From Pseudomonas entomophila (GTDB taxonomy: Bacteria; Pseudomonadota; Gammaproteobacteria; Pseudomonadales; Pseudomonadaceae), in NCBI RefSeq assembly GCF_013523165.1, contig NZ_JAAMQI010000008.1, positions 124,001 to 188,000 on the forward strand: DNA of 64,000 nucleotides, read 5' to 3'. Below the pieces are notes generated by a model that saw only the letters and a list, made by a program, of their open reading frames with translations, had not been told where the DNA came from and ran no database searches. Position 1 is the first letter of the stretch. Each line of letters begins with the position of its first letter. Below, one piece after another: positions 27,199 through 36,835 of the stretch. The position numbers and the translations under genes were made by a program.

Positions 27199-27900
27199 AT
27201 GACCCCTTCGCTTGATTGGCACCCCGCTACACGTCCGCCAGCCGACGTGCTGGACGGTCGCTTCGTGCGCCTGGAACCGCTCGACCCGGCCCGTCACGGT
27301 GACGACCTGTGGTCTGCGCTCCAGGGGCCGTCGTCGGACCCTGCGCTGTGGGCGTACCTGCCCTACGGCCCGTTTGCGGACAGGGACCTGTTCGATCATT
27401 GGCTGCGCGGCAATGCCACGAGCCGCGACCCCCTGTTCTATGCCGTGGTGGCGCTCGACACGGGCCAGGTACAAGGCCAACTGAGCCTGATGTCCATCGT
27501 CCCCGAACAGGGCCGGATCGAGATCGGCCATGTCGCGTTCGGTGCCGCCATGCAGCGCACGCCCAAGGGCACCGAAGCGGTCTACCTGCTGGCCCGGCAA
27601 GCCTTCGCGCTGGGCAACCGTCGGCTCGAGTGGAAATGCAATGCCGAGAACGACCGATCCCAGCGCGCCGCGCAGCGGTTCGGCTTCACCTTCGAAGGCG
27701 TCTTTCGGCAGCACATGGTGGTCAAGGGCCAGAACCGTGATACGGCCTGGTACTCGGTCATCGACCGGGAATGGCCAGCCTTGGCGCAAGCGTTCGAGGC
27801 ATGGCTGAGCGAGGAAAATCAGTTGCCGGATGGACAGCGGAACAGCCTCGAAGACTGTCGAGCAGCGCGCGTGCAGGGGCTGGCAGGTCATGCGCCGTAA
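27199..27900 (+). CDS. RimJ/RimL-type GNAT acetyltransferase
   Basis: A larger GNAT of 233 residues. The segment FVRLEPLDPARHGDDLWSAL, the GHVAFGAAMQRTPKGTEA acetyl-CoA loop (about 117-135) and EWKCNAENDRSQRAAQRFGF (about 150-170) mark the RimJ/RimL-like ribosomal or small-molecule acetyltransferase group. ATG 27199 is chosen because GGAG lies six bases upstream; an ATG at 27193 touches the GGAG. It begins 17 bases after the previous GNAT gene. Substrate unknown. Confidence 0.88.
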   Translation: MTPSLDWHPATRPPADVLDGRFVRLEPLDPARHGDDLWSALQGPSSDPALWAYLPYGPFADRDLFDHWLRGNATSRDPLFYAVVALDTGQVQGQLSLMSIVPEQGRIEIGHVAFGAAMQRTPKGTEAVYLLARQAFALGNRRLEWKCNAENDRSQRAAQRFGFTFEGVFRQHMVVKGQNRDTAWYSVIDREWPALAQAFEAWLSEENQLPDGQRNSLEDCRAARVQGLAGHAP

Positions 27901-27945
27901 GAGGCCCTTTTCGGACCTGTCGGCAATGCAGCGAAGCGGCCGCCG

Positions 27946-28140
27946 CAATCGCGGGCAAGCCCGCTCCCACAGGGTTCTGCAGACCGATACCGTTCGGCAG
28001 GCTGCACGGATCCTGCTGTAGAACTGGCTCACCAGCAATAGGCCGCGGTGCAGCCCGTGAAGCTCTCTCAGGCGTCGTGCAGACCATGCTGTCTGTCAGT
28101 CTGCACGGGCCCTAGTGGGAGCGGGCTTGCCCGCGATGGG
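27946..28140. repeat. Inverted pair of REP elements between GNAT and oadA
   Basis: 27946-27972 (core CGCGGGCAAGCCCGCTCCCA) and 28114-28140 (the reverse-oriented GTGGGAGCGGGCTTGCCCGC) are near-identical in opposite orientation, about 140 bases apart. This arrangement is a BIME/REPIN-like unit. It is the main content of the 285-base gap; no gene is seen in it. Confidence 0.85.
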
Positions 28141-28185
28141 CCGCGGCGCGGCCCTGGATGCCTGACTGCTCGTGTCAGCGCTGGA

Positions 28186-29994
28186 TCACCCTTCGATCTC
28201 GATCAGGATCTCACCCGGCGTGACCCGGTCACCCTTGGCCACATGGATCGCCATGACCTTCCCGGCGATGGCCGCCTGTACCTCGGTCTCCATCTTCATC
28301 GCCTCGGTGATCAGGACGGCCTGACCGGCCTTGACCGTGTCCCCTTCCTTGACCAATACATCGACGATGTTGCCGGGCATGGTGGTGCTGACGTGGCCCG
28401 GCCCGCTGGCCTGCTTGCGCTTGCTGCTGCCACCGCCGACGAACTCGTTGAGCGGCTCGAACACCACTTCTTCCGGCATGCCGTCGATGGACAGGTAGAA
28501 ATGGCGCTTGCCTTCGGCCTTGACGCCCACCCCGGTGATGTCGACCCGGTACGTCTCACCGTGCACGTCGATGACGAACTCGGTCGGCACGCCCTCCCCG
28601 CTCGGCGCCGCCACTGCACCGGCTTCCGGAATCGGCAACAAGGCTTCCGGTACCAGGGTGCCGGCTTCACGCTCTTCGAGGAACTTGCGGCCGATGTCGG
28701 GGAACATGGCGAAGGTCAGGACGTCTTCCTCGCAACGCGCCAGCGCACCGATGTCGTTGCGCAGCTTGGTCATCTCGGGCTTGAGCAGGTCGGCCGGGCG
28801 CACGTCGATCAGCTCTTCGCTGCCGATCGCCTGACGGCGCAGCGTTTCGTTGATCGTCCCGGGCGCCTTGCCGTAGCCGCCTTGCAGGTAGAGTTTGACT
28901 TCGTTGGTGATGGTCTTGTAGCGCTCGCCCGCCAGCACGTTGAAGAAGGCCTGGGTGCCGACGATCTGCGAGGTGGGCGTGACCAGCGGCGGGAAGCCCA
29001 GGTCTTCGCGCACGCGCGGGATCTCGGCCAGGACCTCGTTCATGCGGTTGAGCGCTCCCTGCTCCTTGAGCTGGTTGGCCAGGTTGGAAATCATGCCACC
29101 GGGCACCTGGTTGACCTGGACGCGCGTGTCGACCGCGGTGAATTCGCTCTCGAACTGGTGGTACTTCTTGCGCACGGCGTAGAAGTACAGGCCGATTTCC
29201 TGGAGCAGCTCCAGGTCCAGGCCGGTGTCGAACTCGCTGCCCTTGAGCGCCGCCACCATGGACTCGGTGCCCGGATGGCTGGTGCCCCAGGCGAAACTGG
29301 AGATCGCCGTGTCGATGTGATCGGCGCCGTTTTCCACGGCCTTGAGCTGGCACATGGCGGCCAGGCCGGCGGTGTCGTGGGAGTGGATGAACACCGGCAG
29401 CGACTGTTCGGCCTTCAGGGCCTTGACCAGTTCGCCCGTGGCGTAGGGCGTCAACAGACCGGCCATGTCCTTGATGGCGATGGAGTCGCAGCCCATGGCT
29501 TCCATCTGCTTGGCCTGGGTGACGAAGGCCTCGATGGTGTGCACCGGGCTGGTGGTGTAGGCGATGGTGCCCTGGGCATGCTTGCCAGAGGCTTTCACCG
29601 CCTCGATCGCCACACGCAGGTTACGCACATCGTTCATCGCGTCGAAGATGCGGAAGACGTCGATGCCGTTGACCGCGGCCTTGGCCACGAAGGCCTTGAC
29701 CACGTCGTCGCTGTAATGACGGTAGCCGAGCAGGTTCTGACCCCGCAGGAGCATCTGCAGGCGAGTGTTGGGCAAGGCCGCGCGCAGCTTGCGCAGACGC
29801 TCCCACGGGTCTTCCTTGAGGAAGCGTACGCAGGCGTCGAAGGTCGCACCGCCCCAGACTTCCAGCGACCAGTAGCCGACCTTGTCGAGCTTTTCGCAGA
29901 TCGGCAGCATGTCCTCGGTGCGCATGCGCGTGGCGAGCAGGGACTGGTGGGCATCGCGCAGGATGGTATCGGTAACGTGGATTTTCTTGGACAT
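28186..29994 (-). CDS. oadA: Pyruvate carboxylase subunit B (oxaloacetate decarboxylase alpha-like)
   Basis: 602 residues. Residues 1-270 form the TIM-barrel carboxyltransferase (VTDTILRDAHQSLLATRM near 7; metal-binding HSHDTAG near 199), followed by the conserved carboxylase domain and a C-terminal biotinyl domain whose biotinylated Lys567 lies in EAMKMETEV. It transfers CO2 from biotin to pyruvate, making oxaloacetate. In Pseudomonas the adjacent PycA supplies the carboxylation half, so pycB is the functional name. It follows pycA after 88 bases on the same strand. Confidence 0.93.
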   Translation of the reverse strand: MSKKIHVTDTILRDAHQSLLATRMRTEDMLPICEKLDKVGYWSLEVWGGATFDACVRFLKEDPWERLRKLRAALPNTRLQMLLRGQNLLGYRHYSDDVVKAFVAKAAVNGIDVFRIFDAMNDVRNLRVAIEAVKASGKHAQGTIAYTTSPVHTIEAFVTQAKQMEAMGCDSIAIKDMAGLLTPYATGELVKALKAEQSLPVFIHSHDTAGLAAMCQLKAVENGADHIDTAISSFAWGTSHPGTESMVAALKGSEFDTGLDLELLQEIGLYFYAVRKKYHQFESEFTAVDTRVQVNQVPGGMISNLANQLKEQGALNRMNEVLAEIPRVREDLGFPPLVTPTSQIVGTQAFFNVLAGERYKTITNEVKLYLQGGYGKAPGTINETLRRQAIGSEELIDVRPADLLKPEMTKLRNDIGALARCEEDVLTFAMFPDIGRKFLEEREAGTLVPEALLPIPEAGAVAAPSGEGVPTEFVIDVHGETYRVDITGVGVKAEGKRHFYLSIDGMPEEVVFEPLNEFVGGGSSKRKQASGPGHVSTTMPGNIVDVLVKEGDTVKAGQAVLITEAMKMETEVQAAIAGKVMAIHVAKGDRVTPGEILIEIEG

Positions 29995-30082
29995 TGTTAT
30001 CTCCTTGGGGCTGCACGCGTCTGGCTGCTGGCGAAGGCCGATGGGTCGACCTGGCCGAGGCCCGACGCGCGCCGCTCGAATC

Positions 30083-31498
<1,416 letters not shown>

Positions 31499-31606
31499 TA
31501 GAGTCTTCCCAAAGCCGATGAAACAAAACGACCCGGCCATGCCGGTCCTTGCGTGACCCAATGCTGTCGATCAGTCGCTGGCTCACCCTAGCGCTGCTGA
31601 TGAATA

Positions 31607-31651
31607 AACAAAAATCAATATTTGTTAGGTGCAGCATAAGCAGAAACTTAT
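31607..31651. promoter_or_regulatory. Candidate operators between pycA and its LysR regulator
   Basis: Two AT-rich inverted repeats lie in the 189-base divergent region: AACAAA-N8-TTTGTT at 31607-31626, and ATAAG-N6-CTTAT at 31636-31651. Either could be the LysR binding site; the second holds LysR-style symmetry nearer the regulator start. Confidence 0.45.
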
Positions 31652-31687
31652 ACTGAAAGCCCCTGACCTGGCCGGAGCGAATGAACG

Positions 31688-32650
31688 GTGCGTAAGTCAT
31701 TGATGCGCATGACATTGCGGCAGCTGCAAATTTTCAATGAGGTATGCGACCTGCGTTCCTACAGCCGGGCGGCCGTGGAAATGTCGTTGACGCAACCGGC
31801 AGTCAGCCTGCAGATCCGTCAGCTGGAAGAGCTGGTCGGGCAGCCCTTGTTCGAATACGTCGGCAAGAAGCTCTACCTGACCGACGCGGCCGAAGCCTTG
31901 CAACGGGCCAGCCGGGATATCTTCGGCCGCCTGGAGAACCTGGACATGCAACTGTCCGACATGCAAGGTTCACTGCAGGGCCAACTGAAACTGGCGGTCG
32001 AATCGAGTGCCAAGTATTTCGTGCCGCACTTGTTCGCGGCCTTCCGCCAGCGTCATCCGGAAGTGAACCTGACGCTGACTGTGGTCAACCGCGCCCAGGT
32101 GATTCGTCGCCTGTCGGACAACCGTGACGACCTGGTGATCATGTCCATGGTGCCGCAAGACCTGGAACTCGACTTCCTGCCCTTCCTGAACAACCCGCTG
32201 GTGGCCGTGGCCCCGCCGGCGCATCCGTTGAGCCGGCAAGGCTGCCTGCGCTTGCAGGACCTGGAAGCGCACACCCTGCTGCTGCGCGAGCAAGGCTCGG
32301 GAACGCGCCTGGCCTTCGAGGAATACTTCAAGGAAAAGCGCGTGCATTTCGGGCAGACCCTGGAGGTCGCCTCCGCCGATGCTCAACGCGAATGCGCCAT
32401 CGCTGGCCTGGGCGTGGCATTGCTCACCCGCCATGCCGTCCACCTGGAATTGGCCACTGGCCTGCTCTGCGAACTGCCGGTCGAAGAGCTGCCGCTGTAC
32501 CGCAGCTGGTGCCTGGTGCATTCCAAGGCCAAACGGCAGTCACCGGTGGCCCTGGCGTTCCAGACGTTCGTGCGCGGTGAACGCACGCGGGTCAACGAGA
32601 TTGCGCAGCGCTTTTCGGGGGCGTCACGGCCGCCACCTGCCATAGGGTGA
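31688..32650 (+). CDS. pycR: LysR-type regulator of pyruvate carboxylase (PycR-like)
   Basis: A LysR regulator of about 315-320 residues with winged helix MTLRQLQIFNEVCDLRSYSR...LTQPAVSLQIRQLEELVG and a periplasmic-binding-type effector domain. It is divergent from pycA-oadA, the position of PycR in P. aeruginosa, which controls these genes. Starts possible are GTG 31688 (GGAG ten bases before), ATG 31703 and ATG 31709. The 3' end overlaps the convergent small gene by 59 bases. Confidence 0.85.
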   Translation: MRKSLMRMTLRQLQIFNEVCDLRSYSRAAVEMSLTQPAVSLQIRQLEELVGQPLFEYVGKKLYLTDAAEALQRASRDIFGRLENLDMQLSDMQGSLQGQLKLAVESSAKYFVPHLFAAFRQRHPEVNLTLTVVNRAQVIRRLSDNRDDLVIMSMVPQDLELDFLPFLNNPLVAVAPPAHPLSRQGCLRLQDLEAHTLLLREQGSGTRLAFEEYFKEKRVHFGQTLEVASADAQRECAIAGLGVALLTRHAVHLELATGLLCELPVEELPLYRSWCLVHSKAKRQSPVALAFQTFVRGERTRVNEIAQRFSGASRPPPAIG

Positions 32651-32810
32651 TCTCGCACAGGTCCGGGTAATCGGTGATCGTCTGCAGCAGCTGGCGCTGC
32701 TCGCAGTAGCTCTCGATCGCCCGGCGGTACGCCATCTGGCGCTGGTCCTTTTCCTGCTGCTTTCGCGCCCTTGCGTTGGGCTTGAACGAGCCATCGACGT
32801 CACGGTTCAT
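32592..32810 (-). CDS. Small basic protein, possibly PA3496 family
   Basis: 72 residues, highly charged: MNRDVDGSFKPNARARKQQE then RQMAYRRAIESYCEQRQLLQ. The KxQExDQRxMxxRRAIE pattern fits the small PA3496 family, sometimes described as putative envelope-integrity proteins; I hold that loosely. ATG 32810 has GGGAG at a good distance. The last 59 bases overlap the 3' end of the convergent LysR gene. Confidence 0.65.
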   Translation of the reverse strand: MNRDVDGSFKPNARARKQQEKDQRQMAYRRAIESYCEQRQLLQTITDYPDLCEITLWQVAAVTPPKSAAQSR

Positions 32811-32915
32811 GTGCCTGTCTCCCTGATCGAGTGCGGGAGCCTCAGGGTGGGGGAGCCGTTTGACCGTTGCGTGCACGAACGATGACGGCGCCATGACAGG
32901 CGATCGACGGTCGTG

Positions 32916-33782
32916 TCAGTCTTCCGAAGCCTTCACCGACTTGGGCGACAGACGCAGGCTGCGCAGGCTGCGCTTGACGCTCTTGAGGTGGTTGACCAGG
33001 CTCGGCCCTCGCGCCATGGCCACGCCCATGGCCAGCACGTCGATCACCACCAGGTGGGCAATTCTCGAGGTCAGCGGGGTGTAGATCTCGGTGTCTTCGT
33101 GCACGTCGATAGCCAGGTTGACCGTCGACAGCTCGGCCAGAGGCGTCTGGCTCGGACACAGCGTGATCAGGCTGGCGCCCGTTTCACGCACCAGGTTGGC
33201 GGTGATCAGCAGATCCTTGGAGCGGCCTGACTGGGAGATGCACACGGCGACGTCGCCTGGCTTGAGCGTGACGGCCGACATCGCCTGCATGTGCGGATCG
33301 GAATAGGCCGCGGCGCTGAGCAGCAAGCGGAAGAACTTGTGCTGTGCATCGGCAGCCACCGCACCGGACGCCCCGAAACCATAGAATTCCACCCGCTGCG
33401 CCTGGGCCATGGCCTGCACGGCCTGCTCGAGCGCCTGAGCGTCCAGGTGTTCGCGCACCTCCATGAGCGTGTGCAGGGTGGTGTCGAAGATCTTCAGGCT
33501 GTAGTCGGCGACCGAGTCGTCCTCGTGGATGGCGAACTGGCCGAAGCTGGCACCTGCCGCCAGGCTCTGGGCCAGCTTGAGCTTGAGGTCCTGAAAACCC
33601 GAGCAACCGATCGCACGGCAGAATCGGACGATGGTCGGTTCGCTGATGCCCACATTGTGCGCCAGGTCGGCCATCGAGCTGTGCATGACCGCCGCTGGGT
33701 CCAGCAGAACGTGATCGGCGACCTTGAGCTCCGACTTGCGGAGCAGATGGCGGGATTGGGCGATGTGTTGCAACAAATTCAC
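32916..33782 (-). CDS. RpiR/HexR-family transcriptional regulator
   Basis: 288 residues from GTG 33782. An N-terminal HTH_6 domain (about 1-75; ADLAHNVGISEPTIVRFCRAIGCSGFQDLKL) is followed by a SIS sugar-phosphate domain (about 110-245; FYGFGASGAVAADAQHKFF, ISQSGRSKDLL). The fold and motifs are like HexR, but the sequence differs from the HexR by the zwf/edd genes, so this is a paralogue, probably sensing a phosphorylated sugar. The frame is open to 33905 but the extra residues are not family-like. A palindrome lies just upstream. Confidence 0.87.
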   Translation of the reverse strand: MNLLQHIAQSRHLLRKSELKVADHVLLDPAAVMHSSMADLAHNVGISEPTIVRFCRAIGCSGFQDLKLKLAQSLAAGASFGQFAIHEDDSVADYSLKIFDTTLHTLMEVREHLDAQALEQAVQAMAQAQRVEFYGFGASGAVAADAQHKFFRLLLSAAAYSDPHMQAMSAVTLKPGDVAVCISQSGRSKDLLITANLVRETGASLITLCPSQTPLAELSTVNLAIDVHEDTEIYTPLTSRIAHLVVIDVLAMGVAMARGPSLVNHLKSVKRSLRSLRLSPKSVKASED

Positions 33783-33827
33783 AGGAAAGGACTCGGTGAT
33801 GATCGGCAGGCCGGGCTGTAGCTTTCT

Positions 33828-33842
33828 TGTAGTTATACTACA
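33828..33842. promoter_or_regulatory. Palindromic operator upstream of the RpiR gene
   Basis: TGTAGTTATACTACA has perfect six-base arms (TGTAGT/ACTACA) around three central bases, 46 bases upstream of the regulator's start. This is the same type of site as RpiR/HexR operators (TGTA-rich arms with AT centre), so autoregulation is likely. A -10-like TATAAC lies inside it on the minus strand. Confidence 0.6.
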
Positions 33843-34072
33843 TACACACGGAACCGCCCAGTCCGAGCCTTGGGCCGTGAAGGGCCGAGACCGCTTTCCT
33901 GGCAATGCGCCCCACCGATGGGGATGGGCCTGACAGGCCTTCGACCTGCTGGATCTGTTCGCACAAGGCAGTCACTGGCGCAGCTGAACGCCTTCCTGCT
34001 GCCTGGCGCCGAGCGTTTTCACGAGGATGCACACGCAGCCGATTCGCTGCTCACCCTCGCAGGAGACATCTC

Positions 34073-34384
34073 ATGAATATCGAAACGCCTACCTTCGTCG
34101 CGTTCAACGATACCCGTCCAGGCCACGAAAGCTTCAGCGTGTTCGGCCGGGTTACCGTGCCTCACGCAGGCATCGTGCCCGTACTGTCGAGGCCTGCCGT
34201 CCGTCATCGTGGCGGCTGGGAGGTCCTGCATCTGACGTTCGAACGGCTGGAAGGCATTCATCCACAGGTGGTCACCGAGCAACTCGTGCAGTTCGCAGAA
34301 CCTGGCCTCAACAGCTGGTCGAGGCTGGAAATCAGCTCGGAAAAGGGAACGCAGTGGATGCCGATCCTCAGCCGAGACATCTGA
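34073..34384 (+). CDS. Hypothetical protein, 103 residues
   Basis: ATG 34073 preceded by AGGAG at good spacing, giving a soluble protein with no signal peptide or transmembrane segment. It looks like a small beta-rich domain (SVFGRVTVPHAGIVPVLSRP; WEVLHLTFERLEG). I do not recognise a family. Codon usage resembles its neighbours. It stands alone between the divergent RpiR gene and uvrD. Confidence 0.7.
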   Translation: MNIETPTFVAFNDTRPGHESFSVFGRVTVPHAGIVPVLSRPAVRHRGGWEVLHLTFERLEGIHPQVVTEQLVQFAEPGLNSWSRLEISSEKGTQWMPILSRDI

Positions 34385-34477
34385 GTGCCTGCCTGAGCCG
34401 ACCGACGGGTCTCGGGGCCTGCGATTATTTGCCTGCGGCGTTTGCTCTGGCCTGAGCTGCCCACCTAGAATGGCCGG

Positions 34478-36661
34478 ATGCATACCGATGACCTCTCTCT
34501 TCTGCTCAATTCCCTCAACGATGCCCAGCGCCAGGCTGTCGCCGCGCCGGTCGGACGTCAGCTGGTGCTGGCCGGCGCCGGCTCCGGCAAGACCCGGGTG
34601 CTGGTGCATCGCATCGCCTGGCTGATCCAGGTCGAGCGTGCTTCGCCGCACTCGATCCTGTCGGTGACCTTCACCAACAAGGCGGCGGCCGAAATGCGCC
34701 ACCGGATCGAGCAATTGCTGGGCATCAACCCGGCCGGCATGTGGGTCGGCACCTTCCATGGCCTGGCACACCGCCTGCTGCGCGCGCATTGGCAGGAAGC
34801 CGGGCTGGTCCAGAACTTCCAGATCCTCGATGGGGACGACCAGCAGCGTCTGGTCAAGCGGGTCATTCGCGAACTGGGGCTGGACGAGCAACGCTGGCCT
34901 GCCCGTCAGGCGCAGTGGTTCATCAATGGCCAGAAGGACGAGGGCCTGCGCCCCCAGCACATCCAGCCCGGGGGCGACCTGTTCCTGGGTACCATGCGCG
35001 GCATCTACGAAGCTTACGAGGCGGCCTGCGCACGGGCCGGGGTCATCGATTTTTCCGAGCTGCTGCTGCGCGCGCTGGACCTGTGGCGCGACAAGCCCAG
35101 CCTGCTGGAGCACTACCAGCGGCGCTTCCGCCACGTGCTGGTGGACGAGTTCCAGGATACCAACGCCGTTCAGTACGCCTGGCTCCGCCTGCTGGCAGCC
35201 GGGGGCGAGAGCCTGATGGCGGTCGGCGACGACGACCAGTCGATCTACGGCTGGCGTGGCGCGAAGATCGAGAACATCCACCAGTACACCGCCGACTTCC
35301 CGGACGCCGAGCTGATCCGCCTGGAGCAGAACTACCGTTCCACGGCGGGTATCCTCAAGGCCGCCAACGCCTTGATCGCCAACAACAGCGGGCGGCTGGG
35401 CAAGGAGCTGTGGACCGATGTCGGCGACGGCGAGCCGCTGAGCCTGTACGCCGCCTACAACGAGCACGACGAAGCGCGTTACGTGGTCGAGACCATCGAA
35501 GGCATCCTCAAGCAGGGCACACCGCGGCATCAGGTGGCCATCCTCTACCGCTCCAATGCCCAGTCACGGGTGCTCGAGGAAGCGCTGCTGCGCGAGCGCA
35601 TTCCCTACCGCATCTACGGTGGCCAGCGCTTCTTCGAGCGGGCGGAAATCAAGAATGCCATGGCCTACCTGCGCCTGATCGAAAGCCGTGGCAACGACGC
35701 CGCCCTGGAGCGGGTGATCAACGTGCCGCCACGCGGTATCGGTGAAAAGACCGTCGAGGCCATTCGCGAGCATGCCCGTCATGCCCAGGTGTCCATGTGG
35801 CAGGCCATGTGCCAACTGCTCGAGCACAAGGCGCTCAAAGGGCGAGCGGCCAGTGCCCTGGGCGCGTTCATCGAGCTGATGGACCAGCTGACGATCAAGG
35901 TCAACGACATGCCGTTGCACACCATGACCCAGACCGTCATCGAGCAGTCCGGGCTGATTCCCTATCACCAGGAAGAAAAGGGCGAGAAGGGCCAGGCTCG
36001 GGTGGAGAACCTCGAGGAACTGGTCAGCGCGGCGCGCAACTTCGAGTCCAGCGAAGACGACGGCGAGCTGTCCATCCTGTCGGCGTTCCTGGGCCATGCA
36101 TCGCTGGAAGCCGGCGATACGCAGGCCGACGAGCACGAGGACAGCATCCAGCTGATGACCCTGCACAGCGCCAAGGGTCTGGAATTCCCTCATGTGTTCC
36201 TGGTCGGTCTGGAAGAGGGCCTGTTCCCGCACAAGATGAGCCTGGAAGAGCCTGGCCGTCTCGAGGAAGAGCGGCGGTTGGCCTATGTGGGCATCACCCG
36301 TGCGATGCGCCAGCTGGTCATGACCTACGCCGAGACGCGTCGCCTGTATGGCAGCGAGACCTACAACAAGGTCTCGCGCTTCGTACGGGAGATCCCGGCA
36401 GGGCTGGTCCAGGAAGTGCGGCTGTCGAATTCCGTCAGTCGACCGTTCGGTGGCACCCAGACCCAGTCGGGCAGCCTGTTCGCCAATGCCAACATCCCGC
36501 AGACCGCGTTCAACCTGGGTCAACGTGTCCAGCATGCAGTGTTCGGCGAAGGCACGATCCTCAACTTCGAGGGCTCCGGGCCGCAGGCACGGGTACAGGT
36601 CAATTTTGCCGAAGGCAGCAAGTGGCTCATGCTGGGCTACGCCAAGCTCGAAGCCATCTGA
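34478..36661 (+). CDS. uvrD: DNA helicase II (UvrD)
   Basis: A superfamily 1A 3'-to-5' helicase for nucleotide excision and mismatch repair. 727 residues. Walker A AGAGSGKT (32-39), motif II DEFQD (223-227), motif III GDDDQSIYGWRGA (about 247), and the C-terminal helicase motifs TLHSAKGLEFPHVFLVG and VGITRAMRQLV near 560-610 are intact. The last 45 residues (GQRVQHAVFGEGTI...) form the Tudor-like domain that marks UvrD and PcrA and contacts RNA polymerase in UvrD. Rep lacks this domain. Confidence 0.96.
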   Translation: MHTDDLSLLLNSLNDAQRQAVAAPVGRQLVLAGAGSGKTRVLVHRIAWLIQVERASPHSILSVTFTNKAAAEMRHRIEQLLGINPAGMWVGTFHGLAHRLLRAHWQEAGLVQNFQILDGDDQQRLVKRVIRELGLDEQRWPARQAQWFINGQKDEGLRPQHIQPGGDLFLGTMRGIYEAYEAACARAGVIDFSELLLRALDLWRDKPSLLEHYQRRFRHVLVDEFQDTNAVQYAWLRLLAAGGESLMAVGDDDQSIYGWRGAKIENIHQYTADFPDAELIRLEQNYRSTAGILKAANALIANNSGRLGKELWTDVGDGEPLSLYAAYNEHDEARYVVETIEGILKQGTPRHQVAILYRSNAQSRVLEEALLRERIPYRIYGGQRFFERAEIKNAMAYLRLIESRGNDAALERVINVPPRGIGEKTVEAIREHARHAQVSMWQAMCQLLEHKALKGRAASALGAFIELMDQLTIKVNDMPLHTMTQTVIEQSGLIPYHQEEKGEKGQARVENLEELVSAARNFESSEDDGELSILSAFLGHASLEAGDTQADEHEDSIQLMTLHSAKGLEFPHVFLVGLEEGLFPHKMSLEEPGRLEEERRLAYVGITRAMRQLVMTYAETRRLYGSETYNKVSRFVREIPAGLVQEVRLSNSVSRPFGGTQTQSGSLFANANIPQTAFNLGQRVQHAVFGEGTILNFEGSGPQARVQVNFAEGSKWLMLGYAKLEAI

Positions 36662-36702
36662 ATTTTCCTACCGCCTTTACGATCTTTTCATGGTCGTACT
36701 TC

Positions 36703-36733
36703 GGAAGAGGCCGCTAGCGCAGCGGCTTCTTCC
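36703..36733 (+). terminator. Hairpin after uvrD
   Basis: Thirteen-base arms (GGAAGAGGCCGCT and AGCGGCTTCTTCC) pair with one mismatch around a five-base loop, 41 bases after the uvrD stop. No T tract follows, so termination is likely but not typical. Confidence 0.6.
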
Positions 36734-36835
36734 GTTCAATCAAGCAAAAGCTCGAAACATTATGGGGCTGGTCAGGCGCGCGCCAACCTGTGCACCATGA
36801 CGCGCGTGCAATCCATCAAACGGGAAATCCCACTT

